Assembly (NCBI GenBank): GCA_009377475.1
Contig: WHTY01000024.1
Coordinates: forward strand, 1 to 52,101
Direction of reading: 5' to 3'
Origin: Actinophytocola sp.
GTDB lineage: Bacteria > Actinomycetota > Actinomycetes > Mycobacteriales > Pseudonocardiaceae
Length of the DNA: 52,101 nt
This document shows positions 42,664-52,101 of the stretch, piece by piece. The stretch's first letter is position 1. Every line of letters starts with the position of its first letter. The translations under genes were made by a program, and so were the position numbers. The notes beneath the pieces are model-generated. The model was not told the origin of the DNA. It worked only from the letters and a program-made list of their open reading frames with translations, and made no database searches.

Positions 42664-43848
42664 TTACGTCCGCGCTCTGGCCAGGGGGCGACTGCGGCCG
42701 TTGGTGCCAACCCGCCGCCGACCCGAGTTGAGCAGGACAACCGATGGTGGCGTGTCCCGCAGGGCGGCGGGCACGTCGGTGGCGGGCGGGAGCACGGCGC
42801 TGCGGGCGGGATCGAACACCACCCGCACCGCATCACCGGGCGATGGCGCTGGGATGCCGATCGGCAGGTGGGCGAGCAGCGGCACCGCGCCCTCGAGCGC
42901 GAGCACGCGATGACCAGGGCCGGGGGTGATGCGCGCGACCCGCAGTGGCAGACCATGCCTGCGCTCTTCCTCGACGTCGACAAGGCGCACGCCACTGGCG
43001 AACACCGCCACCGTGGCCGCACCGGCGGGTCCGGGGTGCAGCAGTCCGGTCGGAGCGCCGTCCACCAGCACCGAGCCGTCTGGTCGCACCGTCGCGTTCA
43101 CCAGGTTTTCGTAGCCGACCAGGGCGGCCACACTCGCGTCGGCAGGCCGCTGGTGCACGGCGTCGGGGGTGCCGATCTGGTGGACACGCCCGTCGACGAG
43201 GACGACGACGCGGTGCGCGAACCGCAACGCCTCCTCTGCCCGGTGCGAGACCTGCACGACCGTGGTGGAGCGGTCGGCCAGCGGGCTGGGCTCGGGCGGG
43301 GGTGCCAACGCCTGCTCGAGGTCGGCGAAGAAGGCCGATCGGGTCTGCGCGTCAAGGCCTGCTGCTGGTTCGTCCAGCAACAACACCGACGGGTCGAGTG
43401 CCAGTGCCCGTGCGAGGTTGACCCGCTGCCGCTCCCCACCGGACAGCGCCTTCGCCGGACGGTCGGCCAGGTGCGCGACGCGGAGTCGTTCCAGGGCGGC
43501 CGTCGCCAACCGAGCGCGTTCCTTGCGCGGCACCTTCCGCCAGCGCAACGGCAGCTCCACGTTGCGCCGCACCGACGTGCTCAGCAGCCCGGGCTGCTGG
43601 GTCGCATACGCCATCCGCCGTCGGAGCTCCACCCCGCCACGAGCCGTGCTGACGCCGTCGATCGTGACTGTGCCGGAAGACGGGCGGTCCACACCGGCCA
43701 GCAGCCGCAACAGGGTCGTCTTACCCGCGCCGTTCGGGCCGAGCACCGAGATGTGCTCGCCGGGGGCCAGATCGAGGTCGTCGACGCGCAGGATCTCGCG
43801 GCCGCCGCGGAGCTGCCGCACCTGCCGCAGGCTCAGGCCCGCGCCCAT
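42664..43848 (-). CDS. tupC: Tungstate ABC transporter ATP-binding protein
   Basis: The ATG at 43848 follows GGAGG and lies inside the end of tupB. The 394-residue protein has Walker A GPNGAGKTTLLR at about residue 38, Q-loop YATQQPGL, signature ALSGGERQRVNLARAL, Walker B VLLLDEPAAGLD and the switch VSHRAEEALR. A C-terminal extension of about 150 residues (from about YENLVNATVRPDGSVLVDG) resembles a TOBE-type oxyanion-sensing domain, which would give feedback control by the metal oxyanion. It powers uptake through TupB. The assignment to tungstate rather than molybdate rests on the TupA partner. Confidence 0.88.
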   Translation of the reverse strand: MGAGLSLRQVRQLRGGREILRVDDLDLAPGEHISVLGPNGAGKTTLLRLLAGVDRPSSGTVTIDGVSTARGGVELRRRMAYATQQPGLLSTSVRRNVELPLRWRKVPRKERARLATAALERLRVAHLADRPAKALSGGERQRVNLARALALDPSVLLLDEPAAGLDAQTRSAFFADLEQALAPPPEPSPLADRSTTVVQVSHRAEEALRFAHRVVVLVDGRVHQIGTPDAVHQRPADASVAALVGYENLVNATVRPDGSVLVDGAPTGLLHPGPAGAATVAVFASGVRLVDVEEERRHGLPLRVARITPGPGHRVLALEGAVPLLAHLPIGIPAPSPGDAVRVVFDPARSAVLPPATDVPAALRDTPPSVVLLNSGRRRVGTNGRSRPLARART

Positions 43849-44486
43849 GACGCCCTCCGATGTTGCACCGAGGCGAGCAGGCCGTTGACCAGAAACGCCA
43901 GCACGACCAGGATCGCGCCGTAGATGAGCGCGGGGGCGAACTCGCCTCGGCCGACGTTCTCCACGATCGCGGTCGTCATCACCTGGGTGTGTCCGTGGAT
44001 GTTGCCTCCGACGATGCTCACCGCGCCGACCTCCGAGATCGCCTTCCCGAACCCGGCCATCGCTGCCGCGAGCAACGGGACCCTGGCTTCGATCCACATC
44101 CGCAGTACTCGCTGGAACCGGCTGGCTCCGAGCGCGCGCAGTTGGTCCGGCAGGCCTGGCGGAAGCAACTGCAGCGCGGCCAGCGTGATGCCGGTGATCA
44201 ACGGGGCGGCGATGAGCACCTGGGCGAGGATCATCCCCTCCACCGTGTAGATCAGTCCGAGGTCACCGAGCGGGCCGCTGCGCCACAACAGCATCGCGAC
44301 AACGAGCCCGACCACGACCGTCGGCACCGCCATGCCGGTATTGACGACCGCGGTCAGCAGCCGCCGTCCCGGCAACCGGGCGAAGGCGAGCGCGGTGCCA
44401 AGCCCGATGCCGATGACCGCCGCGATCAGCGTCGCCGTGACCGACACGAACGCCGACCGCCCCAGCACCTCGTGGACGGACTCCAT
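43833..44486 (-). CDS. tupB: Tungstate ABC transporter permease
   Basis: The 217-residue protein has five to six membrane segments and the permease loop LRALGASRFQRVLRMWIEARVPLLAAAMAGFGKAISEVGA (EAA-like motif), then SIVGGNIHGHTQVMTTAIVENVGRGEF, which is highly characteristic of TupB. The gene lies 15 nt after tupA and overlaps tupC. It forms the membrane channel for tungstate delivered by the lipoprotein TupA. Confidence 0.92.
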   Translation of the reverse strand: MESVHEVLGRSAFVSVTATLIAAVIGIGLGTALAFARLPGRRLLTAVVNTGMAVPTVVVGLVVAMLLWRSGPLGDLGLIYTVEGMILAQVLIAAPLITGITLAALQLLPPGLPDQLRALGASRFQRVLRMWIEARVPLLAAAMAGFGKAISEVGAVSIVGGNIHGHTQVMTTAIVENVGRGEFAPALIYGAILVVLAFLVNGLLASVQHRRASWARA

Positions 44487-44501
44487 AACCGGGTCACCAC
44501 C

Positions 44502-45380
44502 TCAGTCGTGCACGTCGGGGAAGAACAGCTGCTGGCCGTGCTCCTCGACGCCGACGTCGGCGATGGACCGCTGCACCGGCTCGGAGCGGATCCACTCGGA
44601 GAACTCCTTCGCGCAGGGCTCGTTGGTGGCGCCGGCGGTGTTGTCGCTGGCCACGACGATCACGTGATAGGGGTTCCGCAGGTCGGGCGATCCCTCGAAC
44701 GCGATCTCGGACTCCAGGTTGCTGGTGGCCAGGAACGTGCCGCGGTCAGCGAGCGTGTAGGCCTGCTTCTGGTTGGCGATGGTCAACGTCTCGCCCATGC
44801 CCTTGCCGGTCTCGACGTACCAGGACCCCGATGGCTCGATGTCCGCCTCCTCCCACAGGCTCAGCTCCTTGGCATTCGTGCCGGAGTCGTCGGCGCGGGA
44901 CGCGAACGGCGCCTGCTGCTGCGAGACGAGCCGCATCGCCGCCGCGGCGTCGCTTGCCTCACCGATGCCAGCCGGGTCCTTCGGTGGCCCGACCAGCACG
45001 AAGTCGTTGTGCATGACCGGCTCCCGGCTGGCGCCGTTGCCTGCGGCCATGAACGCTTTCTCGGCATCGGGCGAGTGCACCAGCAGCGCGTCGGCGTCAC
45101 CCTTCTCGCCCATCGTCATGGCCTGGCCCGAGCCGACCGCGACCGTCTTCGGCACGCAGCCCGAGGCATCCTCGAACTCCGGCAGGATCGCGTCGAGCAG
45201 CCCGGAGTCCTGGGTGCTTGTCGTGGTGGCCAGGATCATGTCCCCGGCTGGTCCGCCCGTGCCTTCGGACGCCTCGCTGCCACAACCAGCTGTGGCGAGC
45301 AGGGTCAGGGCGGCGAGGATGCTCGCGGTTCGACGTCGCGTCATCGGTGTTGATGATTCGGACCTGCAAGCAGTCCTCAT
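44502..45380 (-). CDS. tupA: Tungstate-binding lipoprotein
   Basis: The start at 45380 overlaps the regulator stop (ATGA), which favours it; the ATG at 45344 is an alternative giving a shorter signal. A lipobox (LLATAGC) ends the signal peptide. The mature protein begins with ILATTTSTQDSGLLDAILPEFE, the oxyanion-binding TTTSTQDSGLLD motif of TupA, and continues VAVGSGQAMTMGEKGDADALLVHSP, MHNDFVLVGPPKDPAGI, FASRADDSGTNAKELSLWE and WYVETGKGMGETLTIANQKQAYTLADRGTFL. It captures tungstate, possibly molybdate, outside the membrane, for the formate dehydrogenase encoded nearby. Confidence 0.95.
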   Translation of the reverse strand: MRTACRSESSTPMTRRRTASILAALTLLATAGCGSEASEGTGGPAGDMILATTTSTQDSGLLDAILPEFEDASGCVPKTVAVGSGQAMTMGEKGDADALLVHSPDAEKAFMAAGNGASREPVMHNDFVLVGPPKDPAGIGEASDAAAAMRLVSQQQAPFASRADDSGTNAKELSLWEEADIEPSGSWYVETGKGMGETLTIANQKQAYTLADRGTFLATSNLESEIAFEGSPDLRNPYHVIVVASDNTAGATNEPCAKEFSEWIRSEPVQRSIADVGVEEHGQQLFFPDVHD

Positions 45381-46303
45381 GCCGCCACCCTTGACTCGCC
45401 ACTGCGGCGCAGGTCGTACCCGCCGAGTCCGCTCACCCGCCGATGGACGGCGGTGGAGGCGAGCACGTCGAGCAGCGGGCCGAGCAGGCCAACCGCGCGC
45501 GGAGTCACCGCGAGCTCGAAGTCCTCCCACTCCACCGGGAGGAAGTCAGCGTCGACGGCTTCGGCCACCGCGCGCACGGCCAGCCCCGCGTCGGCCGCAC
45601 CCGCCGCCACCGTGACCGCGACCCCGAAGTGGGAGTCGCACACCTCGCCTCCCGGTGCGGGGACCGCCCCGGCGTCGGCCAGCAGCCGCTGCAGCAGCAG
45701 TCGTGACCCGGTTCCCGGGGGGCGCAAGGCGAGCCGGGCGCCGTCAAGGTCGGCGATGCCCCTGATGCCCGACGGGTTGCCCTTCGGCACCACGATGCCC
45801 TGTTCACGGCGCCACAGGTGCACCAGCCGGGCGGGCTCGCCGCCGAGCAACCGCCGGGCGAACACGTCGTTGCCGCCGCCCGTACGGGCATGCAGGTGCA
45901 CCGCCGCGGCGTCGACCGTCCCCTGGGCCAGCATCCCGAGCCCGGCCACGCTGCCGCGGACACCGGCGGCCCGCTCGACGGCCGCACCGGCCGCCGACAG
46001 CAGCAGGTCGAGTGCGGGGTCGTCGCTGCCTGCCAGCCGCACCGTGCCTGCGTGGGCGCCCATCACCACGGCCGCCGCGACACCGTCTTCGGCCACCACC
46101 GCGCGCGACCGGGGGCCCCCGCCGATCAGGCCTGCTTCGCGCAGGATGCCGTGCGCCCGCGCGGCGGTGCCGGGCGAACAGCCCAGCTGCTGAGCCAGGC
46201 TGCGCACGCTGGGGACGGGGTCGCCGGGATCGAGTCGTCCGGTGAGGACGTCGGCCGCGACCAGCTCGGCGACCTCCCGGGCCTTCTGTATCGACTGTGC
46301 CAT
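45377..46303 (-). CDS. Regulator with GntR-like HTH fused to an oxyanion/PBP-like domain
   Basis: 308 residues from ATG 46303. Residues about 5-75 form a GntR-like winged helix (VAADVLTGRLDPGDPVPSVRSLAQQLGCSPGTAARAHGILREAGLI). The remainder is a periplasmic-binding-like domain of the kind joined to MoeA or ModE-like proteins: SDDPALDLLL, GSVAGLGMLAQGTVDAAAVHLH, HLWRREQGIVVPKGNPSGIRGIADL, ALRPPGTGSRLLLQRLL, and VAVTVAAGAADAGLAVRAVAEAVDADFLPVEWEDFEL. It is the first gene of the tup operon and translationally coupled to tupA, so it probably senses tungstate, molybdate or a cofactor form and controls uptake. An inverted repeat lies 33 nt upstream of its start. Confidence 0.87.
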   Translation of the reverse strand: MAQSIQKAREVAELVAADVLTGRLDPGDPVPSVRSLAQQLGCSPGTAARAHGILREAGLIGGGPRSRAVVAEDGVAAAVVMGAHAGTVRLAGSDDPALDLLLSAAGAAVERAAGVRGSVAGLGMLAQGTVDAAAVHLHARTGGGNDVFARRLLGGEPARLVHLWRREQGIVVPKGNPSGIRGIADLDGARLALRPPGTGSRLLLQRLLADAGAVPAPGGEVCDSHFGVAVTVAAGAADAGLAVRAVAEAVDADFLPVEWEDFELAVTPRAVGLLGPLLDVLASTAVHRRVSGLGGYDLRRSGESRVAA

Positions 46304-46335
46304 TCTGCGATGGTACAGATCACGCCCCAGGGAGC

Positions 46336-46362
46336 CAACACGTCGTCCCGACGACGTTGTTG
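46336..46362. promoter_or_regulatory. Inverted repeat upstream of the tup operon, candidate operator
   Basis: CAACACGTCGTC (46336-46347) and GACGACGTTGTTG (46350-46362) are complementary with one bulged base. The site is 33 nt upstream of the regulator start and touches the outer end of the 83-bp element copy 3. Confidence 0.5.
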
Positions 46363-46442
46363 ATCAGCCTCGCACCGCTGGTGACGATGAATACCGAACA
46401 AAGCGGACATAATCTCGTCATACGGGGAGTGAGGCTGATCAA
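46360..46442. repeat. 83-bp palindromic element, copy 3 (reverse orientation)
   Basis: Arms 46360-46387 and 46415-46442 with a 27-nt loop, exactly the size of copies 1 and 2. The outer ends are TTGATCAGCC and GGCTGATCAA, the inner ends GTGACGA and TCGTCA. The loop resembles the other two only when reversed (about 15 of 27 positions against copy 1). It fills most of the 174-nt gap between the tup regulator and the moeA fusion gene. Confidence 0.88.
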
Positions 46443-46477
46443 CTCGCTCGAATAGGCACGTCGATCGTCAGGTCTGC

Positions 46478-48406
46478 TCAGCGGATCCTGCGACCAGTCT
46501 CTTCCGTCCCGTAACCGCCGAGCTCGCGCACCGAGGCATGGAAGTCCGCGGCGGCCAGCAGCTCCCACAGCGGCTCAAGCAGCGGGTCATCGAGGCTTGC
46601 CGCGTCGACCACCAGGTCGTAGGGCTCCTGCGCGATCGGCACGAAGTCAAGCCCGAACGCCCGCGCGGCGGCGAGGATGCCCATGCCGCAGTCAGCGCGC
46701 CCTGCCGCGACCGCCGCGGCGACCGCAAGGTGGGTGGGCTCCTCGCGCGCGTAGCCGTGGACATCGGCGGAGTCGATCCCGAGCCGGTGCAGCTCCTGGT
46801 CGAGCAGAATCCGGGTGCCCGCACCACGCTGACGGTTCACGTAGGACAGCTCGCCACCCGCGAGGTCGGCGAGCCCTCGCACGCCGCGCGGGTTCCCGGC
46901 AGGGAGGATCAGCCCCTGGTCGCGGTGCACGAGGCGGACGACGGCGAGTTCCCGATCGGGCATCATCTCGTCGAGGTAGGGCAGGGTGTACTCGCCGGTT
47001 GGCGGGTGCAGCAGGTGCGAGCCCGCGAGGTGGCACAGCCCGTCGCGCAATGCCACGAGCCCGCCGAGCGAGCCGACGTTGGTCGAGACAAGGCTCAGCG
47101 TCGGGTCGGCCGAGCGCAGCGCGGTGGCCGCCAGGTCGAGCACCAGGTCGTGCGACCCGATCGCGACGATGGTGCGCTCGATGTCCGGCAGGCGCCGCAG
47201 CAACTGGACCGACACCTGTGCACCCGCGTGGTGTCCCTCAACGCCTGCGGGGACCAGCAGCAGCCCGTCGGCGCGCACCAGCGAGGTCAGGACGCCCGCG
47301 CCGCGGGGCAGCGGCGACGCGACCACCTGGCCGCCAACCGAGCCGAGCCGCACCCGCACCCAGTCGTCCATTCCCACGACAGACGGAAGCTTGCGCGCGA
47401 GCCGGGCGGGCGTCTCCGGCCGGTGTGGCGGCGACGCGCCCTCGAGTGCGGCGAGCACAGGCGCGATGAAGATGTCGAAGGTCAGTGCTGCCGAGACCGG
47501 GTAGCCGGGCGCCCCCACCACCGGCGTCGCGTCCGTGCCCGTGACGGTACCGAGCACCACAGGGTGTCCAGGCCGGACTGCGACCCCGTGCACCGCGAGC
47601 GTGCCGAGCTCCGCGACGACGCGGGCGGTGTAGTCGTCGCGCCCCGCGCTGGAACCCGCGACCACGATCACCAGGTCCGCGCTCGCGGCGGCTTCGGTCA
47701 CCGCGGCACTGATCGTGCCGACCACGTCGGGTTGGACCGGCATGGCCCACGCCTCGCATCCCGCCTCGCGGGCCTGCGCGACCAGCATCGGCGAGTTGGT
47801 GTCGAGGATCTCGCCCAGCTGCGGCGGCGAGCCGACCGGCACGATCTCGTCCCCCGTGGGAATCACGGCCACCCGCGGCCGCCGGCGTACCCGCAGCTCG
47901 GTCGCTCCCGCGGCTGCCGAGGCTGCGACGTCGACGGGCCGCAGCCGGTGGCCTTCCGGCAGCAGCAACTCCCCGGCGCTAACGTCCTCGCCGATCGAGC
48001 GCACGTGCTGGTACGGCGGGACGGCGGCCATGATCTCGGCAGCCCCGCCTATATAGTGCACGTGCTCGCGCATCACCACCGCGTCGTAGCCGTCCGGCAT
48101 CGGGTCTCCGGTGTCGACTACCTCGTAGCTGCCGGGATCGATCCGCAATGGGGTGGTCTGCGACGCGCCTGCCGTGTCCCTGGCGACCACCGCGATGCCG
48201 TCCATCGCGGAAACGTCGCCAACCGGCGAGGACCGCGTCGCCCAGACCGGCTCGGCCGTGACCCGGCCGACCGCGTCGGCCAGCGGCACGGTCACCGCAG
48301 CCACCCGCTCGGGGCAGCCGTCGGCGACGCAGGCGTCCAGCCACGACCGCAGCGCGGCCTCGGCGGGCACGTCGCTGACGAAGGGGCTGTTCGACGGGTC
48401 GGTCAC
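46478..48406 (-). CDS. moeA: Molybdopterin molybdenumtransferase (MoeA) fused to a PBP-like binding domain
   Basis: 642 residues from GTG 48406. Residues 1 to about 405 are MoeA: PLADAVGRVTAEPVWA, VSAMDGIAVVARDT, VVDTGDPMPDGYDAVVMREHV, VAVIPTGDEIVPVG, LDTNSPMLVAQAREAGCE, IVVAGSSAGRDDYT and VVGAPGYPVSAALTFDIF. Residues about 415-642 are a binding-protein-like domain (TIVAIGSHDLVLDLAATAL, NPRGVRGLADLAGG, NRQRGAGTRILLDQEL, ADCGMGILAAARAFGLDFVPIAQEPYDLVV) similar to that of the tup regulator. MoeA inserts the metal into molybdopterin; the extra domain may deliver or sense tungstate/molybdate or the pterin. The gene follows the second moeA after 11 nt. Confidence 0.92.
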   Translation of the reverse strand: MTDPSNSPFVSDVPAEAALRSWLDACVADGCPERVAAVTVPLADAVGRVTAEPVWATRSSPVGDVSAMDGIAVVARDTAGASQTTPLRIDPGSYEVVDTGDPMPDGYDAVVMREHVHYIGGAAEIMAAVPPYQHVRSIGEDVSAGELLLPEGHRLRPVDVAASAAAGATELRVRRRPRVAVIPTGDEIVPVGSPPQLGEILDTNSPMLVAQAREAGCEAWAMPVQPDVVGTISAAVTEAAASADLVIVVAGSSAGRDDYTARVVAELGTLAVHGVAVRPGHPVVLGTVTGTDATPVVGAPGYPVSAALTFDIFIAPVLAALEGASPPHRPETPARLARKLPSVVGMDDWVRVRLGSVGGQVVASPLPRGAGVLTSLVRADGLLLVPAGVEGHHAGAQVSVQLLRRLPDIERTIVAIGSHDLVLDLAATALRSADPTLSLVSTNVGSLGGLVALRDGLCHLAGSHLLHPPTGEYTLPYLDEMMPDRELAVVRLVHRDQGLILPAGNPRGVRGLADLAGGELSYVNRQRGAGTRILLDQELHRLGIDSADVHGYAREEPTHLAVAAAVAAGRADCGMGILAAARAFGLDFVPIAQEPYDLVVDAASLDDPLLEPLWELLAAADFHASVRELGGYGTEETGRRIR

Positions 48407-48417
48407 GGGTGAGCTAC

Positions 48418-49695
48418 CTACCTGTACATCGTCACGGTCACGGTCGATCCCTCGTCAAACCCGGTGGCTGCCTCGTCGATCACCACGTAGCCATCGGCAC
48501 TGGTGAGCAGCGACAGTAGTGCGGAGAACCCGAAGATCGGTGTCGCCGTGTGCTCGGGCGCGGTGTCGTTCTCGCCACGACGGCCGGGCGCTGGCACGTG
48601 GGCCGGGCTGAGGCGCACCTGCACCACGTCGAGCCGACCGGCGGCCGAGGCGACCGCGCGGGACAGCGTCGCCGTCACGGTCGGCTCGGGGACAGTGACG
48701 GTGATGCCCGCGACGCGGCGCAGCACCGGCAGCCCGACCATCCGGAACACCACAAGGGCTGACAGCGGGTTGCCGGGTAGCCCGATCACCGGCACGCCAT
48801 CGCACTCGGCGAGCAGCGTCGGCTTGCCCGGCTTGATCGCCAGCCCGTGGCAGTAGACGCCGGGCGCACCGAGCGACTCCACCGCAGCAGCGGTCTCGTC
48901 ACGGGCGCCGACCGACGATCCGGCCGAGACCACGACCAGGTCGCAGTCGTGTACCGCGGCCTGCAGGGTCTTGGTCAGCGCCTCGGCGTCGTCGGCCACG
49001 ATCCCGCGCGGTGACGGCTCGCCGCCTGCCTCGGTGACCATCGCTGCCAGCGCCGAGGCGGTGGCGTCGCGCACCTGACCGGGTTCCAACTGGGCGGTCT
49101 CGGGTGGCACCACCTCGTCGCCGGTGGACAGGATCGCCACGCGGGGGCGCGCGTGCACCGCGACCTTGGTGACTCCGGCTGCGGCGAGCATCCCGAGGTC
49201 CTGGGCACGCAGCGGCCTGCCCGCTGGCGCGATCTCGGCGCCGACCGCGACATCTTCGTCGGCGCGCACGACGCCGTCGCCCACCGCGACCGGCCGGGTC
49301 ACCTCGATCAGGCCGGGCATGGTGACCTGCGTGTACTCGACCATGACCACCGCGTCGGCATCGACGGGGATCGCCGCCCCGGTGGGGATCGCCGCCGCGG
49401 TGCCGGAACGCACGGCGGTGTCAGCGGCGGCACCCATCCGCACCGCCCCCGCGAGGTCGAGGTAGGCCGGGAGGGACTCGCTTGCGCCGTAGGTGTCGGC
49501 TGCGCGCGCCGCGTAGCCGTCCACAGTGGACCGGGCGAACCCTGGCAGCGCCGAACCCGACATCACCGGTGAGGCGGGCACCCTGCCGAGTGCCGCTTCG
49601 CGGGACACCGTCTCGATGCCGGTGCGCCGAGACGGCTGGAAACCCGCCAGTGCCTGCGACACCGACTGCGCGGTGAAGAACTCCCGGCCAGTCAA
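48418..49695 (-). CDS. moeA: Molybdopterin molybdenumtransferase (second MoeA)
   Basis: TTG at 49695 gives 425 residues; no strong ribosome site is seen and the start is uncertain. MoeA motifs: ALGRVPASPVMSG, ARSTVDGYAARAADTYG, IPTGAAIPVDADAVVMVEYT, VAILSTGDEVVPPE, RDATASALAAMVTEAGGE, VVVSAGSSVGARDET and VIGLPGNPLSALVVF. It lies 7 nt after the formate dehydrogenase beta gene, so it is in the same operon. Two adjacent, clearly different MoeA proteins beside a formate dehydrogenase and a tungstate importer suggest separate handling of tungsten and molybdenum, or a heteromeric enzyme. Confidence 0.92.
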   Translation of the reverse strand: MTGREFFTAQSVSQALAGFQPSRRTGIETVSREAALGRVPASPVMSGSALPGFARSTVDGYAARAADTYGASESLPAYLDLAGAVRMGAAADTAVRSGTAAAIPTGAAIPVDADAVVMVEYTQVTMPGLIEVTRPVAVGDGVVRADEDVAVGAEIAPAGRPLRAQDLGMLAAAGVTKVAVHARPRVAILSTGDEVVPPETAQLEPGQVRDATASALAAMVTEAGGEPSPRGIVADDAEALTKTLQAAVHDCDLVVVSAGSSVGARDETAAAVESLGAPGVYCHGLAIKPGKPTLLAECDGVPVIGLPGNPLSALVVFRMVGLPVLRRVAGITVTVPEPTVTATLSRAVASAAGRLDVVQVRLSPAHVPAPGRRGENDTAPEHTATPIFGFSALLSLLTSADGYVVIDEAATGFDEGSTVTVTMYR

Positions 49696-49702
49696 CGCGG
49701 TC

Positions 49703-51447
<1,745 letters not shown>

Positions 51448-51451
<4 letters not shown>

Positions 51452-52101
51452 TTGGTGACACCTCCGACTCGGACGGTCTCGCGGTCGCCCGCCGGGGCGA
51501 TGGTGACCGCGCAGAACTTGAACTCGGGAATCTTGCCGAACGGGTCGATCTCGTCGATCGTGAGCAGGTTGGCCGCCGCCTCCCTGAAGTGGAACGGGAT
51601 GAACAGGTTCCCGCGCGCCTCGCGGTGCGAGACCTTCACGTTCAGCACGATCGAACCCCTGCGCGATGTCACCCTGGCCCACTCGCCGTCGGCGAGACCC
51701 AGCTCGGCAGCGTCCTCGGGGTTGACGTAGACCTCCGCGCGCGGCGAGATCGCGTCCAGTGCGAACGAGCGGCGGGTCATCGACCCGGTGTGCCAGTGCT
51801 CGAGCAGCCGTCCGGTGTTGAGCACGTAGGGGTACTCCTCGCTGGGCAACTCCTTGCCAGGCAACCACTCCGCGGGCACCAGGTGGGCGAGCTCGTCCGC
51901 GGTGTTGAACCGCTCGTCGAACAGCACCACCGTGCCGTCGCTGTGCTCCGGGTCCTCGACCGGGTAGAGCTTGCCGTACGAGCCGAGGTTGTCGTAGGTG
52001 AGGTTGGTGTAGTCCGGCATCAGCGGCACCATCTCCTCGAAGACGTCGGCGGGGGAGTGGTAGTCCCAGTCGAGCCCGAGCCGCCGCGCCAGGTCCTGCA
52101 C
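51448..52101 (-). CDS. fdhA: Formate dehydrogenase alpha subunit, C-terminal part (runs off the window)
   Basis: Only 217 C-terminal residues are visible; the frame is open to the right edge and the start lies outside. The segment shows EYPYVLNTGRLLEHWHTGSMTRRS, the usual region before the last domain, and the molybdopterin-dinucleotide-binding barrel: AEVYVNPEDAAELGLADGEWARVTSRRGSIVLNVKVSHREARGNLFIPFHF, then AANLLTIDEIDPFGKIPEFKFCAVTI. These match the catalytic subunit of NAD-linked formate dehydrogenases. The metal site, Cys or selenocysteine ligand and iron-sulphur motifs are not in view, so they cannot be checked. It is coupled to fdhB. Confidence 0.9.

Overview
The window is high-GC DNA from an actinobacterium. 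GTG starts, strong GGAGG ribosome sites, ATGA/GTGA stop-start overlaps, BTAD-type regulator remains, an AbiEi/DUF559 protein and a type I PKS-NRPS all fit a member of the Pseudonocardiaceae or a close relative. This placement is an inference from style and content; no marker gene is present.

Layout. (1) 1-15619 is a C1-assimilation locus. The tail of an FMN-binding glutamate-synthase-like gene (possibly an N-methylglutamate synthase subunit) and a small unknown gene are followed by two methylenetetrahydrofolate-reductase-like genes. Then come serine-glyoxylate aminotransferase, malyl-CoA lyase, malate-CoA ligase (mtkA, mtkB) and hydroxypyruvate reductase. Converging on these from the other side are glyA and ppc. 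This is nearly the whole set of dedicated serine-cycle enzymes. The glycerate 2-kinase gene expected after hprA survives only as a remnant of about 27 codons. Next to it lie a GFA-family gene and an AbiEi/DUF559 nuclease-like gene flanked by two copies of an 83-bp palindromic element; a third copy lies at 46.4 kb. (2) 15930-19128 holds a thioesterase divergent from a TetR regulator, and a BTAD regulator broken by an internal deletion. (3) 19295-29738 holds a DctPQM TRAP transporter with a HutC-type GntR regulator, divergent from an operon for a CaiB-type CoA-transferase, an MmgE/PrpD protein, an acyl-CoA dehydrogenase, a CitE-like lyase and a mesaconyl/itaconyl-CoA hydratase, followed by a LysR gene. 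The set matches, as I recall it, the itaconate-degradation cluster of Pseudomonas (CoA-transferase, hydratase, citramalyl-CoA lyase). (4) 29889-31458 holds an oxalate/formate-antiporter-family carrier and a 43-residue membrane partner. (5) 31500-42544 holds a 3508-residue single-gene PKS-NRPS with fungal-like order KS-AT-DH-cMT-ER-KR-ACP-C-A-PCP and no release domain, preceded by a small secreted protein. (6) 42664-52101 holds a tungstate ABC transporter (tupABC), its HTH/binding-domain regulator, a MoeA fused to a binding domain, a second MoeA, and the two subunits of an NAD-dependent Mo/W formate dehydrogenase.

How it fits together. Formate dehydrogenase with its own metal uptake and cofactor genes would oxidise C1 units for NADH. 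The serine cycle would assimilate methylene-tetrahydrofolate and glyoxylate into C3/C4 compounds. The MetF-like pair could feed methyl-tetrahydrofolate into the cycle by running toward methylene-tetrahydrofolate. The TRAP/CoA-ester operon would turn an imported C5 dicarboxylate into acetyl-CoA and pyruvate. The window therefore suggests a facultative, serine-cycle-type C1 user among the actinobacteria, with the reservation that glycerate kinase must be supplied from elsewhere or the cycle is decaying.
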